From contig NZ_CP016210.1 in assembly GCF_001682385.1 (NCBI RefSeq), positions 1,240,001-1,304,000 of the forward strand: a stretch of DNA of 64,000 nucleotides. Direction: 5' to 3'. Below, piece after piece: positions 38,435 to 49,396 of the stretch. Under the pieces are notes generated by a model. That model searched no databases. It saw only the letters and a program-made list of their open reading frames with translations, and was not told where the DNA came from. A program made the translations under genes and the position numbers. The stretch's first letter is position 1, and every line of letters begins with the position of its first letter. This DNA is from Azoarcus olearius. Lineage in GTDB: Bacteria; Pseudomonadota; Gammaproteobacteria; Burkholderiales; Rhodocyclaceae.

Positions 38435-38917
38435 ATGGCCGAACTGTTCGAATGGAACGACGACTACAACGTGGGCGTCGCCGACATCGACGAGCAACAT
38501 CTTGAACTCGTCGCCCTGATCAACCAGTTGCACGACGCCATCCGCAGCCACAAGGCGTCCAAGCAGGTGCGGCGCACGCTCGACGAACTGGCGGAATACA
38601 CCCGCACCCATTTCGCCATCGAAGAACGCCTGATGCGCGAATCGAACTATCCCGACTACGAGTCGCACCGCAGCTACCACGAGGCGCTGATCGACCAGAT
38701 CCGCGCGCTGCAGGCCAAGCTCGATGGCGGCGAGGCGTCGATCACCTTCGAACTGCTGCACTTCCTGCGGACTTGGCTGATCCGCCATATCTGCGATGTC
38801 GACAAGCAGTTCGGCGCCTACTTCATCGCCCACGGTTCGCGGCCGGAGTGGATGGTGGAAGCGCATGCGGCGATGACGAGCCGGCGCTGGTGGCAGTTCT
38901 GGAAGGCGCGGGCCTGA
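38435..38917 (+). CDS. Bacteriohemerythrin
   Basis: 160 residues from ATG 38435 (GGGGA 6 bp upstream; a start five codons earlier is possible). Four-helix O2-binding di-iron protein with all ligand motifs: IDEQHLELV, THFAIEERLM (HxxxE), SHRSYHEAL and LIRHICDVD (HxxxxD). Single-domain bacteriohemerythrins store or deliver oxygen and are common in motile microaerophilic bacteria; its place after motD suggests a link with aerotaxis, by inference only. Confidence 0.9.
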   Translation: MAELFEWNDDYNVGVADIDEQHLELVALINQLHDAIRSHKASKQVRRTLDELAEYTRTHFAIEERLMRESNYPDYESHRSYHEALIDQIRALQAKLDGGEASITFELLHFLRTWLIRHICDVDKQFGAYFIAHGSRPEWMVEAHAAMTSRRWWQFWKARA

Positions 38918-38965
38918 ACTCCAAGGCGAGGCAACGAGCTTGGCCTGAACGCCGCCAGGGCGGCA

Positions 38966-39004
38966 AGAAAAAACGGCGCGGGATGTTCTCCGCGCCGTTT
39001 TGTT
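38966..39004. terminator. Bidirectional terminator between the bacteriohemerythrin gene and parC
   Basis: AAAAAA-CGGCGCGG, 8-nt loop, CCGCGCCG-TTTTGTT. A/T tracts on both sides serve both converging genes. Confidence 0.9.
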
Positions 39005-39037
39005 ATTGAAGCGGCGATCCGGCCGTTCTGGCCGCGC

Positions 39038-41443
39038 TCAGCGCATCCGTTCCGGCTTCACCTTCGGCGTCAGCGGCGCGCCCTTGCGCGCGCGGCGATG
39101 GCGCAGGCCCTCGCGCTGGGCGGGCTTCAGTTCCACCGTGGTGGTCTTGCCGCCGCGGCCGGCGCCCTCGATCGTCAGCACCGCGTCGTCCGCCGGCACC
39201 GCCACCGCCGACAGCGCCTCGCCCTCGTCCAGCGCCATCACGATGACGCCGCGGCCGCCGCTCTGGGTCTTCATCTCGGCACGCGGGAAGACCAGGATGC
39301 GGCCGTTCTCCGAGGCGGCGGCGATCCATTCGCCGAACACCTTGGCCGGCGCCAGCACCTTCTCGCCTTTCTCCAGCGCCATGAAGGCCTTGCCGGCGCG
39401 CTGGCGGCTGGTGGCGTCGGCCACCGAGCACAGGAAGCCGTAGCCGCCCGAATTGGCGAAGAACCAGTTGGTGGCGGGTTCGTCGCTGACCACCTGGGCC
39501 GGCTTGCCGCCGTCCTGGAATTCCACCAGCGTCGCGAGCGGAACGCCGTCGCCGCGCCCGCCCGGCAGGTCGGACACCTTGACGGTGTAGGCGCGGCCGT
39601 GGGTGTCGATCACGATCAGCGGCCAGGTGGTGCGCGTTTCCAGCAGCGCGAAGGCGAAGTCGCCGGCCTTGTAGCTGATCGCCGCCGCATCCAGGCCGTG
39701 GCCCTGGCGCGAGCGGATCCAGCCGTTCTTGGACAGGATCACGGTGACCGGCTCGTCGGCGACGCTGATCTCGGCGCTGGCGATCGGCGCCACGGTCTCG
39801 ATCAGCGTGCGGCGGTCGTCGCCGTACTTCTTGGTGTCCTCGCCGATCTCCTTGAGGATCAGCCGCGTCATCGCGCTGCGGTTGTCCAGCACGTGCTGCA
39901 GGCCTTCGCGCTCTTCCTTCAGCTCGTTCAGTTCCTTCTCGATCTTGAAGCCTTCGAGGCGGGCGAGCTGGCGCAGGCGGATTTCGAGGATGTCCTCGGC
40001 CTGCACGTCGGACAGCCCGAAGGCCGCGATCAGCGCCGGCTTGGGTTCGTCCGATTCGCGGATCACGCGGATCACGTCCTCGATGTGCAGGAAGGCGATC
40101 ATGCGGCCTTCGAGGATGTGGATGCGGCGATCGACTTCGTCCAGGCGATGGCGGGTGCGGCGCTCGACGGTGACGTAGCGGAAGTCGATCCACTCGCGCA
40201 GGATCTGCACCAGGTTCTTCTGCTGCGGCCGGCCGTCGCGGCCGATCATCGTCATGTTGACCGAAACGGAAGTCTCGAGGCTGGTGTGGGCGAGCAGCAC
40301 CGCCATGAACTCGTCGCGGCTCTGGCGGCTGGACTTGGGCTCCAGCACGATGCGCACCGGCGCCTTGTCGCTGGATTCGTCGCGCACGGTGTCGAGCACG
40401 CCGAGCACCAGCTGCTTCAACTGCTTCTGTTCCTGACTGACTTCCTTCTTGCCGGCGCGCGGCTGCGGGTTGGTCAGGGTTTCGATCTCGGACAGCACCT
40501 GCGCGGCGGAAACGCCGTGCGGCAGCTCCTCGACGATTACCCGCCACTGGCCGCGGGCGAGTTCCTCGATGCGCCAGCGTGCGCGCATGCGCAGGCTGCC
40601 GCGGCCGCCTGCGTAGGCGTCGCGGATCGCCTCGGGCGAGGAGATCAGCTGGCCGCCGCCGGGGAAATCGGGGCCGGGCAGCAGCGGCAGGATGTCGTCC
40701 AGCCCGGCCTCGGGGTGGCGGATCAGATGGCAGGTCGCTTCGGCGACTTCGCGCAGGTTATGCGGCGGAATCTCGGTGGCCATGCCGACCGCGATGCCGG
40801 AGGCGCCGTTCAGCAGCACGAAGGGCAGGCGCGCGGGCAGCAGCTGCGGCTCTTCGAAGGCGCCGTCGTAGTTGGGGACGAAGTCCACCGTGCCGCGGTC
40901 GATCTCCGACAGCAGCAGTTCGGCGATCGGCGTCAGCCGGCATTCGGTGTAACGCATCGCTGCGGCGGAGTCGCCGTCGCGCGAGCCGAAGTTGCCCTGG
41001 CCGTCGACTAGCGGATAGCGCAGCGAGAAGTCCTGCGCCACCCGCACCATCGCGTCGTACACGCTGGAATCACCATGCGGGTGGTACTTGCCAATCACGT
41101 CGCCGACCACGCGCGCGGATTTCACGTGCTTGGCGGTGGCGTTGAGGCGCATCTCGTTCATCGCGTAGAGGATGCGGCGCTGCACCGGCTTCATGCCGTC
41201 TTCCACCTGCGGCAGGGCGCGCGACTTCACCACGCTCATCGCGTAGGCGAGGTAGGCGCGCTCGGCGTAGAGGTCGAGCGGCAGTGCGCCGTCGCTGCCG
41301 GGCATCAGCACCGGCGGCGCGGGCGGGGGCGGAGGCGTATCGGCGGGCGGGGCGGCTGCGGCCGCCGCGGTCGCCGCGGCGGGCTCGGGCGCCGCAGGCG
41401 CGGCGGCGTTTTCGCCGAACAGGTCGGGAGTGTCGTTGCTCAT
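39038..41443 (-). CDS. parC: DNA topoisomerase IV subunit A
   Basis: Decatenates daughter chromosomes with ParE. 801 residues from ATG 41443. An Ala/Pro-rich low-complexity leader (about 12-48) precedes the core. Active-site tyrosine Y165 ([10 protein letters not shown]); quinolone-determining positions are S126 and D130 ([12 protein letters not shown]), aligning with E. coli S80 and E84. No GyrA-box (QRRGGKG) in the C-terminal beta-pinwheel, and parE is 1.7 kb upstream, so it is ParC and not GyrA. Confidence 0.93.
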   Translation of the reverse strand: MSNDTPDLFGENAAAPAAPEPAAATAAAAAAPPADTPPPPPAPPVLMPGSDGALPLDLYAERAYLAYAMSVVKSRALPQVEDGMKPVQRRILYAMNEMRLNATAKHVKSARVVGDVIGKYHPHGDSSVYDAMVRVAQDFSLRYPLVDGQGNFGSRDGDSAAAMRYTECRLTPIAELLLSEIDRGTVDFVPNYDGAFEEPQLLPARLPFVLLNGASGIAVGMATEIPPHNLREVAEATCHLIRHPEAGLDDILPLLPGPDFPGGGQLISSPEAIRDAYAGGRGSLRMRARWRIEELARGQWRVIVEELPHGVSAAQVLSEIETLTNPQPRAGKKEVSQEQKQLKQLVLGVLDTVRDESSDKAPVRIVLEPKSSRQSRDEFMAVLLAHTSLETSVSVNMTMIGRDGRPQQKNLVQILREWIDFRYVTVERRTRHRLDEVDRRIHILEGRMIAFLHIEDVIRVIRESDEPKPALIAAFGLSDVQAEDILEIRLRQLARLEGFKIEKELNELKEEREGLQHVLDNRSAMTRLILKEIGEDTKKYGDDRRTLIETVAPIASAEISVADEPVTVILSKNGWIRSRQGHGLDAAAISYKAGDFAFALLETRTTWPLIVIDTHGRAYTVKVSDLPGGRGDGVPLATLVEFQDGGKPAQVVSDEPATNWFFANSGGYGFLCSVADATSRQRAGKAFMALEKGEKVLAPAKVFGEWIAAASENGRILVFPRAEMKTQSGGRGVIVMALDEGEALSAVAVPADDAVLTIEGAGRGGKTTTVELKPAQREGLRHRRARKGAPLTPKVKPERMR

Positions 41444-41642
41444 GGGGAGTCGGAACCGGATTGCAGAGGCTGGCGCGCGGGCGCGGCGGGAGCCGGCGGG
41501 CGCGCGGAAGGCGCCGATCTTACCCCGTTCGCGCGCCGTTCCGCGAGCGCACGCAGGGCCGCATGCCGTCGGAGATGCGACGCGCATGCCGGGCTTGTCG
41601 GCTTTGCCACCGCGCCGGGAGCGGTGGCATCAGCGGCGAAGC

Positions 41643-42158
41643 TCAGTCGGTTTCGGTCTCGGCGTCATCATCCACGTCGTCGAGCATCGCGGAGATCACC
41701 GAATGGCCGCAGCCGTCCTCGGGGTCGAGTTCCTTGAGCTTGGCGACGAGATTGCGCGAGATGTCGTTGTTGCCGCGGCGCAGTTCGATGAAGGCCATCG
41801 CCTTCAGGAACAGCAGCAGGAAGCGTTGCGGCACGGTGCGGCGCTTGTCGTCGCCCACCTCGGCCAGCGTCCAATCGCGCCAGTCCTGGTTGACGCGCGC
41901 CTGATGCGCGGCTTCGGCCAGGCCCTCCATCGCCACCGACAGGGCCTCGTCGAACTCGCGCTGCTGGTTCTGCAGCTTGAGCAGGCAGCGGTAGGCGGGC
42001 AGGGCGCCGGGCGAAATCTCGATGGCGTGGCGGAACAGCGCGCGGGCGCGCGGCGGGTCGCTGCGATGACAGCCGACGCCTTCCTGCAGCAGCGCATTGA
42101 CGTGGGCCGGCAACGGGCCGAAATCGACGAGGTTTTCCTTGGGCGTGGGGCGGGCCAT
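41643..42158 (-). CDS. Conserved hypothetical TPR-like protein
   Basis: 171 residues from ATG 42158 (MARPTPKENLVDFG). The middle reads as one to two tetratricopeptide-like pairs (ARALFRHAIEISPGALPAYR), then helices and a strongly acidic C-terminus (DDVDDDAETETD). No signal peptide or membrane segment. Lies between parC and the HAD gene in the same direction, so probably expressed with the topoisomerase IV genes. I cannot assign a function. Confidence 0.75.
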   Translation of the reverse strand: MARPTPKENLVDFGPLPAHVNALLQEGVGCHRSDPPRARALFRHAIEISPGALPAYRCLLKLQNQQREFDEALSVAMEGLAEAAHQARVNQDWRDWTLAEVGDDKRRTVPQRFLLLFLKAMAFIELRRGNNDISRNLVAKLKELDPEDGCGHSVISAMLDDVDDDAETETD

Positions 42159-42235
42159 GGCGCAAAGTCCGGAAAGCTGATCCGCCCGGTAAAGCAAGGA
42201 GCATTCCGCCGGGGCAGCGTGGTTGGCGTTCCGCT

Positions 42236-43024
42236 TCAGCCGTGGGCGAGCAGGTGGTCCACCGCGGCGGAGAAGTCGTCGGCGACGAGATCGGGGCGCA
42301 CCTGCGGGTGGGCGTCGTCACCCGCCCGGAACTTGCCGGTGCGGACCAGCACCGCGCGCAGCCCGGCGGCGCGCGCGGCGCCGACGTCGTCATGGAGGTC
42401 ATCGCCGATCAGCACCGTGTCCTCCGGTTTCACGCCGAGTTCGGCGACTGCGTCGTGGAAGAAGCCCGGGGCCGGCTTGCCGACGATCTCGGCGCGGGTG
42501 CCGCTGCAGAACTCCAGCCCGGTCACGAAGGCGCCCATGTCCAGCGACAGGCCGTCCGCATCCATGAAGTAGCGGTTGCGCGCCATCGCGATCAGCGGAT
42601 GGCCATCCATCAGCAGGCGGAACGCGGCGTTGAGCTGCGCGTAATCGAGGAAGGGGCCCATGTCGCCCATCACCACCGCGTCGGGGCGCTCGGCGTCGGG
42701 GCCGACTTCGTCGCGCAAGTCGGGATGAACCAGGTAGCGCGGATGCAGCCCGCGGCGCCGCACCAGGTTGAGGGCGGCGTGGGCGGCGGTCTGGATTTCA
42801 TCGGCCTGCAGCGTGAAGCCCATCGCGCGCAACCGGGCGGCGATCGGCTCGCGCGGCATGCGCGTGCTGTTGGTCAGAAAGCGCAGCGGCAGGCCGGCCG
42901 CGCGCAGGCGCTGCAGCGCGGCCACCGAGCCCGGGATGGCGGAGGTCCCCACGTAGAGCACGCCGGCGAGGTCGATCAGTACCGCGCGCGGGCTACGAGG
43001 GGAAAGCGGCGTGGGGTCCGTCAT
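42236..43024 (-). CDS. HAD subfamily IIA phosphatase, LHPP-like
   Basis: 262 residues from ATG 43024. Motif I is D18 in LIDLAGVLYVG, with the DxxGVLY form of the LHPP-type (phospholysine/phosphohistidine) hydrolases in place of DxDxT; motif II LTNST; motif III and IV in VGKPAPGFFHDA and IGDDLHDDVGAA. A large C2 cap is inserted between motifs II and III. Substrate uncertain. About 93 bp downstream of parE and 77 bp before the TPR-like gene. Confidence 0.85.
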   Translation of the reverse strand: MTDPTPLSPRSPRAVLIDLAGVLYVGTSAIPGSVAALQRLRAAGLPLRFLTNSTRMPREPIAARLRAMGFTLQADEIQTAAHAALNLVRRRGLHPRYLVHPDLRDEVGPDAERPDAVVMGDMGPFLDYAQLNAAFRLLMDGHPLIAMARNRYFMDADGLSLDMGAFVTGLEFCSGTRAEIVGKPAPGFFHDAVAELGVKPEDTVLIGDDLHDDVGAARAAGLRAVLVRTGKFRAGDDAHPQVRPDLVADDFSAAVDHLLAHG

Positions 43025-43117
43025 GGCAGGCGGCCGAGGGCGAGGGGCTGCTGCCGTTATAGGAAAGCGCCCGATCGCCGGCAAGCGCCGCCCTGTGGCG
43101 GCGCGTGACCGCGCCGG

Positions 43118-45091
<1,974 letters not shown>

Positions 45092-45183
45092 GTGGTGCCT
45101 GGTGCAGCCGGGTTCGGATCGGGCGCAAGGATAGCAGGCGGACGGGGTTTGCTCCTCCCTCTCGGAGGAGAGGGCGCAGGTCC

Positions 45184-45798
45184 TTACTCCCAGCGCTCCC
45201 GGTACGAAAACGTCGGCAGCCGCCAGCCGCGCCAGATGGCCAGCAGCCGCAGCGTGAGGCCGGCGGCGAAGCTCGCGGCGATGTTGATCTGCTCGGGCAC
45301 GGCGAAGTGGTGCAGCGCGAGGTAGAGCGCGCACACCGCGAGCGACACGCTGGCGTACAACTCGTGGCGGAACACCACCGGCACCTGGTTGCACAGCACG
45401 TCGCGCAGGATGCCGCCGAAGATGCCGGTGATCATGCCGGACATGATCACCACCGGCGTGGCGTAGCCCATCTCCAGCGCGACGCCGCAGCCGATCAGCG
45501 AGAAGGCGATCAGGCCCATTGCGTCGAGCACCAGGAACACGGTCTTCAGATGGTGCATGTAGCGCGCCACCAGCGTGGTGAGCAGGCCGGCGGAGATCAC
45601 CAGATAGACGTACTCCGGATGTTGCGTCCAGCCAATCGGGAAGTGGCCGAGAATCATGTCGCGGATGGTGCCGCCGCCGAGCGCGGTGACGAAGGCGATG
45701 ACCGCGACGCCGAAGATGTCCATGCTGCGGCGGCCCGCGGCGAGCGCGCCGGACATCGCTTCGGCGGTGATCGCGATGAGGTAGATGGTGGTCAGCAT
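45184..45798 (-). CDS. TRIC-family (UPF0126/YadS-like) membrane channel, glycine-riboswitch controlled
   Basis: 204 residues from ATG 45798, about seven membrane helices in two inverted triplets. Each half has the family glycine motif: ALGGGTIRDMILG and IFGGILRDVLC. Structural work on prokaryotic members shows trimeric cation channels. The gene is preceded by a tandem glycine riboswitch, so it responds to glycine; a role in glycine movement is a reasonable inference from that control, not from the protein sequence. Follows parE's start region at 92 bp on the same strand, but reads toward it as a separate unit. Confidence 0.88.
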   Translation of the reverse strand: MLTTIYLIAITAEAMSGALAAGRRSMDIFGVAVIAFVTALGGGTIRDMILGHFPIGWTQHPEYVYLVISAGLLTTLVARYMHHLKTVFLVLDAMGLIAFSLIGCGVALEMGYATPVVIMSGMITGIFGGILRDVLCNQVPVVFRHELYASVSLAVCALYLALHHFAVPEQINIAASFAAGLTLRLLAIWRGWRLPTFSYRERWE

Positions 45799-45954
45799 GA
45801 GGCCACTCCCCGCAGGATGGGCGCGGCGGCGCGGGAACATGGGCGGGAACTGCCGACCGGGCGGCAAAGGGATGAACACATGACAGGGCTTCCTCGAAAA
45901 GGCCGGGCGCAGCCAGGTCGGCCGCAGCTGCGGCAGCCTGTTGCGCTGTTATGC

Positions 45955-46160
45955 CTCTCCCCCTGTCCTGTTACCTGAGAGTTTCAGCGCCCTTGCGGCG
46001 CCTGCCCCTTCGGTGGATCGCAGACGCTGAGGGTTCAGCGCCCGATCGCTCTCCAGACGGCTAACGGTTTCTCGCGGTTCGGTGTGCCTGAGCGATTATG
46101 GGAGTTTGCGCCTTCGGCGGAGGCCGGCGCGCTGGGCGCAGGGCCTCGCTCTCCCGCGAG
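45955..46160 (-). promoter_or_regulatory. Tandem glycine riboswitch
   Basis: Two consecutive glycine aptamers on the minus strand. Aptamer 1 (about 46160-46068): GGAGAGCGAGG, then CCGCCGAAGGCGCAAACTCC and CGCTCAGGCACACCGAACCG. Aptamer 2 (about 46056-45955): GGAGAGCGAT, CACCGAAGGGGCAGG, GAAACTCTCAGGTAACAGG, ending GACAGGGGGAG. A short linker joins them. These are the hallmark P1/P3 and CCGAAGG core sequences. The start codon is 157 nt further on; a perfect palindrome GCCGCAGCTGCGGC (45921-45934) in between may belong to the expression platform. No T-run terminator is seen there. Confidence 0.93.
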
Positions 46161-46168
46161 ATCGACGG

Positions 46169-46197
46169 ATTATCCGGGGCGGACGTGGGCTGGTCAA
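46169..46197 (-). promoter_or_regulatory. Sigma-70 promoter ahead of the glycine riboswitch
   Basis: Minus strand: -35 TTGACC (46197-46192), 17-bp spacer, -10 GATAAT (46174-46169). Transcription would begin near 46162, exactly at the 5' edge of aptamer 1. Confidence 0.85.
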
Positions 46198-46273
46198 ACC
46201 GGTCCGACCAGTGCGCGTGCGGACCATGCGGCTGCGTGGGCGGCAGCACTGTTGCGACCCGGCGGCCGGACGC

Positions 46274-46304
46274 AAAAAAGCCCTCGCCAGTGAAGGCGAG
46301 GGCC
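46274..46304 (-). terminator. Terminator of aceA
   Basis: On the minus strand a 10-bp stem GGCCCTCGCC/GGCGAGGGC with loop TTCACT, then six T. It lies about 60 bp after the aceA stop and insulates the riboswitch promoter. Confidence 0.92.
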
Positions 46305-46362
46305 GAAAGGACTGGAGCGCGGGGAGGCGCTCCAATTGCCGCAAATTGTTGTGCTGCGTGTC

Positions 46363-47676
46363 TTAGTGGAACTGCTCTTCTTCGGTCGAACCGGTCAGCG
46401 CCTTCACCGAGGACGAACCGCCCTGGATCACGGTGGTGACGTCGTCGAAGTAGCCGGCGCCCACTTCCTGCTGGTGCGACACGAAGGTGTAGCCCTGTTC
46501 GCGAGCGGCGAATTCCGGCTCCTGAACCATTTCCACGTAGTGCTTCATGCCTTCGCCACGAGCGTAGGCGTGGGCGAACTTGAAGGTGTTGTACCAATTG
46601 ACGTGGATGCCGGCCAGGGTGATGAACTGGTACTTGTAGCCCAGAGCGGACAGCTCGTCCTGGAACTTGGCGATGGTGGCGTCGTCGAGGTTCTTCTTCC
46701 AGTTGAAGGACGGCGAGCAGTTGTAGGACAGCAGCTTGCCCGGGCAGGCGGCATGCACGGCCTGCGCGAATTCACGGGCGAAGCCGAGGTCCGGCGTGCC
46801 GGTTTCGCACCACACCAGGTCGGCGTACGGGGCGTAGGCGACACCGCGGGAGATGGCCTGTTCCAGACCGTTCTTGACGCGGTAGAAGCCTTCTTGCGTG
46901 CGCTCGCCGGTCAGGAAGGGCTTGTCGTTGGCGTCGTGGTCGGAGGTGATCAGGTTGGCGGCTTCCGCGTCGGTACGGGCCAGGATCAGGGTGGAGACAC
47001 CCATCACGTCGGCGGCGAAACGGGCCGAGATCAGCTTCTCGATCGCTTCCTGGGTCGGCACCAGCACCTTGCCGCCCATGTGGCCACACTTCTTCACGGC
47101 GGCCAGCTGGTCTTCGAAGTGCACCCCGGCGGCGCCGGCGGCGATCATGTTCTTCATCAGTTCGAAGGCGTTCAGCACGCCGCCGAAACCGGCTTCAGCG
47201 TCCGCCACGATGGGCAGGAAGTAGTCGATGAATTCCTTGGAGCCCGGCTCGATGCCACGCGACCACTGGATTTCGTCAGCGCGCTTGAAGGTGTTGTTGA
47301 TGCGGCGAACCATGGTCGGCACCGAGTCGTAGGCGTACAGCGACTGGTCCGGGTACATGGTTTCGGAGGTGTTGCCGTCGGCGGCGACCTGCCAGCCGGA
47401 CAGATACACGGCCTCGAGGCCGGCCTTGGCCTGCTGCATCGCCTGACCGGCGGTGATCGCGCCGAAGGCGTTCACATAGCCCTTCTTGGCGCCGCCGTTG
47501 ACCTTGGCCCACAGGGTTTCCGCGCCGCGCTTGGCCAGCGTGTATTCGATCGGCAGGGAGCCACGCAGGCGCACCACGTCGGCGGCGGAGTAGCCGCGCT
47601 TGATGCCTTTCCAACGGGGGTTTTCGGCCCAATCCTTTTCCAGGGCGGCGATTTGCTGTTCGCGGGTCAGGGTCAT
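46363..47676 (-). CDS. aceA: Isocitrate lyase
   Basis: Glyoxylate-shunt enzyme splitting isocitrate to glyoxylate and succinate; needed on acetate, fatty acids and compounds broken down to acetyl-CoA. 437 residues from ATG 47676 with AAAGGAC upstream; a start 12 codons earlier is possible but lacks a better site. Signature K195-K196-C197-G-H-M (KKCGHMGG) with catalytic C197; Mg site around [14 protein letters not shown] and [10 protein letters not shown] substrate loops. Its strong, apparently regulated promoter is described separately. Confidence 0.96.
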   Translation of the reverse strand: MTLTREQQIAALEKDWAENPRWKGIKRGYSAADVVRLRGSLPIEYTLAKRGAETLWAKVNGGAKKGYVNAFGAITAGQAMQQAKAGLEAVYLSGWQVAADGNTSETMYPDQSLYAYDSVPTMVRRINNTFKRADEIQWSRGIEPGSKEFIDYFLPIVADAEAGFGGVLNAFELMKNMIAAGAAGVHFEDQLAAVKKCGHMGGKVLVPTQEAIEKLISARFAADVMGVSTLILARTDAEAANLITSDHDANDKPFLTGERTQEGFYRVKNGLEQAISRGVAYAPYADLVWCETGTPDLGFAREFAQAVHAACPGKLLSYNCSPSFNWKKNLDDATIAKFQDELSALGYKYQFITLAGIHVNWYNTFKFAHAYARGEGMKHYVEMVQEPEFAAREQGYTFVSHQQEVGAGYFDDVTTVIQGGSSSVKALTGSTEEEQFH

Positions 47677-47799
47677 GATGCGTCCTTTTGAGAAGTGGCT
47701 ATTCGGTTTCAACCTGCGTCGCCGGGTGGTGAGCCCCGGCGACCTTCGACTGCACTGCCGACATCGCTTCGAGGGAGAAAGCTGCGTCGGTTGAAGGGC

Positions 47800-47828
47800 A
47801 GTATAGGGACCATCCTGCGTAGCAGCAA
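47800..47828 (-). promoter_or_regulatory. Sigma-70 promoter of aceA
   Basis: Minus strand: -35 TTGCTG (47828-47823), 17-bp spacer, -10 TATACT (47805-47800). It predicts a leader of about 117 nt. Confidence 0.75.
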
Positions 47829-47832
47829 TATG

Positions 47833-47851
47833 TCTTATATAAGATATAAGA
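47833..47851. promoter_or_regulatory. Palindromic operator candidate at the aceA promoter
   Basis: Perfect 12-bp palindrome TCTTATATAAGA followed directly by a third half-site TATAAGA. It abuts the aceA -35 at 4 bp, roughly -40 to -60 from the start, and stands in an AT-rich patch inside otherwise GC-rich DNA. The cognate regulator is unknown. Confidence 0.5.
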
Positions 47852-48167
47852 AAAAATTTTCTTCCGTAAAATCATCGTTTTGAAAAAGTCGTTCCACGAT
47901 ACAAAATGCAAATCAGCGTTGTGAAACGAAAAGTGGGGTACGGGCTGTTGCGCCGCACAGGTCAGGGGCCGGCGGCGTTCCTGGAATAGGTCCAAAGGTG
48001 GATGGTGCGGTGCTTGCTTGGAAAGGCGGCGTGGTCTTTCCGGGTCGCTAAATCGATTGCGGAAGGAAGGTATAGAAGTGTAAGTTTTACTTATAAATAA
48101 ATAAGCGCACCTTTTGCCTCGCGGTAGAACCGCCGCGCGGAAAGGGCGTAGCCACAGAGAGGCGCAC
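47852..48167. other. Rest of the aceA-regulator intergenic region
   Basis: No credible gene. It holds a second AT-rich patch with the inverted repeat TAAGT-TTT-ACTTA (48081-48093) followed by TATAAATAAATAAG, about 75 bp before the AraC-type gene and probably its promoter or operator. I find none of the TGC-N7-GGNTA boxes that mark the catabolic promoters here. Confidence 0.45.
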
Positions 48168-49208
48168 ATGCATCCTTCGGCGAACCTGGACCTGTCCAAG
48201 GTCTATCGCAACTGCGTGTTCCAGTCCCGCTCGGCGGTGACTTCACATGCCCAGCTCAGCCGGGAGCTTTCGGAGCACGATCTGGAATGGCGGCGCGGCA
48301 GCGTCGATACCGCGCTGTTCCGCGCCGACGTCAATCGCATGAGCCTGCTGGCGCTGCGCTACGGTGCCGAGGTAGAGGTGCGGCCCGAACCGTTCAAGGA
48401 CTTCGCGCTGGTGCAGATGCCCCTTCGTGGTGCGGCGGAGATCGAATGCGACGGGGTGCGGCTCACGGTGGCGCAGGGCGAAGCCGCGGTGGTGGCGCCG
48501 CGCCGGCAGATCCGTCTGGTGTGGCAGCCTGGCTGCGAGCAGCTGCTGCTGAAGGTGCCGTTCGAGCTGCTGCGACAGGTGTCCTGCCATACCTGTATAC
48601 GTAGCCGCTGCCCGGACGACGCGAGTGATTGCGGCGTCGGCCTGGAACCTGCCTTCGTGATCGAGCGCGGGTTCAACCTGCAGTGGCGCGCGCTGGTGCA
48701 GCAACTGCTGAACCTGCTGCCCGCGCCGGGCGAAGCCGGCCTGCACCCCGGCTGGCTCAATCAGTTCGAGCAGACGGTGGCCTTGTTCCTGCTCGCGCAT
48801 CAGCCTGCTGCCGTCGGGCGCGACCTGGACGACGACGCGGGGCCGGCCGAGGCGGTGATCGAGTTGACGGCATCGTCGCGGCTGGCCGAGCGCAAGCTGG
48901 ACGCGGTGGAGGACTACATGCGCAGCCGGCTGTTCGCGCCGATTTCGCTCGCCGACCTTGCCAAGGCGGCCGGCGTCAGTGCGCGCACGCTCAACATCCT
49001 GTGTCACCGCTACCGTGGCGTGGCGCCAATGGTGCTGCTGCGGCATGTAAGGCTGGATGCGGCGCGCGCACGCCTGCTGGCCGACCCCTTCGCCAGCGTC
49101 ACCGAGGTCGCGCTCGAATACGGCTTCGGCCACCTCGGCCGCTTCTCCGCCTACTACCGCGAACGCTTCGGCGAACTGCCGCGCGACACCGGCGCGGCGC
49201 GCCACTGA
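48168..49208 (+). CDS. AraC/XylS-family transcriptional activator
   Basis: 346 residues from ATG 48168. The N-terminal ligand/dimer domain (about 30-220) is of the AraC_binding_2 kind seen in XylS-, BenR- and AntR-like activators of aromatic dioxygenase operons (SRELSEHDLEWRRG, then LRYGAEVEVRP). The C-terminal double HTH (about 245-340) has SLADLAKAAGVSARTLNILC and SVTEVALEYGFGHLGRFSAYY, the second being the strongest AraC signature. No internal tandem of other domains. It opens the catabolic block, and XylS-like boxes lie ahead of all three neighbouring transcription units. Confidence 0.88.
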   Translation: MHPSANLDLSKVYRNCVFQSRSAVTSHAQLSRELSEHDLEWRRGSVDTALFRADVNRMSLLALRYGAEVEVRPEPFKDFALVQMPLRGAAEIECDGVRLTVAQGEAAVVAPRRQIRLVWQPGCEQLLLKVPFELLRQVSCHTCIRSRCPDDASDCGVGLEPAFVIERGFNLQWRALVQQLLNLLPAPGEAGLHPGWLNQFEQTVALFLLAHQPAAVGRDLDDDAGPAEAVIELTASSRLAERKLDAVEDYMRSRLFAPISLADLAKAAGVSARTLNILCHRYRGVAPMVLLRHVRLDAARARLLADPFASVTEVALEYGFGHLGRFSAYYRERFGELPRDTGAARH

Positions 49209-49236
49209 GCCGGGCCTGGAACACCGCCCCGCGTGC

Positions 49237-49273
49237 TGCCGAAAGCGGATAGCAGCACTGCGGGTTTCGGCTA
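49237..49273 (+). promoter_or_regulatory. Tandem AraC/XylS-type boxes ahead of the FAD oxidoreductase gene
   Basis: Direct repeats TGCC-GAAAGC-GGATA (49237-49251) and TGCG-GGTTTC-GGCTA (49259-49273), starts 22 bp apart, two helical turns. They resemble the published XylS/BenR box TGCA-N6-GGNTA. 123 bp before the oxidoreductase start. Confidence 0.55.
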
Positions 49274-49396
49274 GCGCGGGTGGTGGCGCGGCGGCACGCT
49301 GGGGCCATCCCTTACTGCTCCGGAGCCCGTCGCCATGACCGCGCACGCCATGCCCTGCCTAGCCTCCAACCCGCTGCGCCAGCCGGGAGTCACGCG

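Noticed and set aside
39038..41443. Calling this gene gyrA
   Set aside because: No GyrA-box in the C-terminal domain and a ParE-length partner nearby; ParC fits better.
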